Source of the DNA: Actinomycetes bacterium
Lineage (GTDB): Bacteria; Actinomycetota; Acidimicrobiia; Acidimicrobiales; Palsa-688
Direction: 5' to 3'
NCBI GenBank assembly: GCA_021808665.1
Contig: JAKBBA010000171.1
Coordinates: 1 to 6,465 of the forward strand
DNA: 6,465 nucleotides
Position numbers and translations under genes: made by a program. The first letter of the stretch is position 1. The number at the start of each line of letters is the position of its first letter. Positions 6,432 through 6,465 of this stretch are shown here, in pieces. Below the pieces are notes generated by a model that was not told the DNA's origin, searched no databases, and saw nothing but the letters and a program-made list of their open reading frames with translations.

Positions 6432-6465
6432 ATGCGTTTAATGCTTGTTTCCATCCGGGGGTTGA
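6432..6465 (+). CDS. Possible gene start running off the window
   Basis: An ATG at 6432 is preceded by GGGGAAGAA (6415-6423), which leaves eight bases to the start codon, and by the promoter-like pair at 6367-6395. Only eleven codons are visible (MRLMLVSIRGL), too few to identify anything. They include TTA, a rare codon in high-GC actinobacteria. The competing reading is the 3' end of a minus-strand gene stopping at TAA (6396-6394), with final residues METSIKRIRNVLPRKTQLML followed by one Thr. The two readings are mutually exclusive and I slightly prefer the plus-strand one because of its signals. Confidence 0.22.
   Translation, partial: MRLMLVSIRGL

Larger units (their letters stand above)
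6331..6465. other. AT-rich segment at the right edge
   Basis: Composition changes abruptly. By hand count 29 of the 80 bases at 6331-6410 are G or C, against the GC-rich sequence up to about 6325. Such a drop in an actinobacterial context suggests a promoter region of a foreign gene, the edge of a transferred segment, or an assembly join. It carries a promoter-like pair, two dyads and possible gene starts or ends, listed separately. Confidence 0.6.

Noticed and set aside
6394..6465. Minus-strand C-terminal fragment ending at TAA (6396-6394)
   Set aside because: Only about 23 codons are visible, with no recognisable motif. It cannot be excluded, but the plus-strand promoter, ribosome site and ATG are better ordered.

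Overview
The window is high-GC DNA with strongly G/C-biased third codon positions. It also holds a split-barrel flavin/F420-type enzyme, a very large LAL-type LuxR regulator and a leaderless-looking start. Together these point to an actinobacterium, with species and genus unresolved. No RNA gene, CRISPR array or recognisable insertion sequence was found.

Layout, left to right. (1) Bases 1-783 (+) are the 3' part of an ABC-2 type transporter permease whose frame is open to the left edge; its ATPase is presumably off-window. (2) An ATG overlapping the permease stop (ATGA, 780-783) leads into a broken gene for a secreted lipoprotein. It has a clear lipobox and recognisable conserved blocks, but these lie in different reading frames, so I call it a pseudogene. 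(3) Bases 2267-2701 (+) encode an intact small PPOX-class (probably F420- or flavin-dependent) oxidoreductase. A -35/-10 pair sits so close to its GTG start that the transcript is probably leaderless. (4) Bases 2702-3095 are a convergent, non-coding, palindrome-rich spacer. (5) Bases 3096-5837 (-) encode an intact 913-residue LAL-family regulator, with an N-terminal P-loop ATPase and a C-terminal LuxR helix-turn-helix. (6) Bases 5838-6465 contain no convincing complete gene. The last ~130 bases change abruptly to AT-rich sequence carrying a promoter-like pair, a dyad over its -10 and possibly the first codons of a gene that leaves the window.

The genes do not form an obvious single pathway. 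The permease and dead lipoprotein look like one former transcription unit. The oxidoreductase seems to be transcribed on its own. The LAL regulator is convergent to them and its targets cannot be read from the window. I did not find a convincing new multi-gene system. The most unusual items are the multiply frameshifted lipoprotein between intact neighbours and the AT-rich promoter/operator at the right edge.
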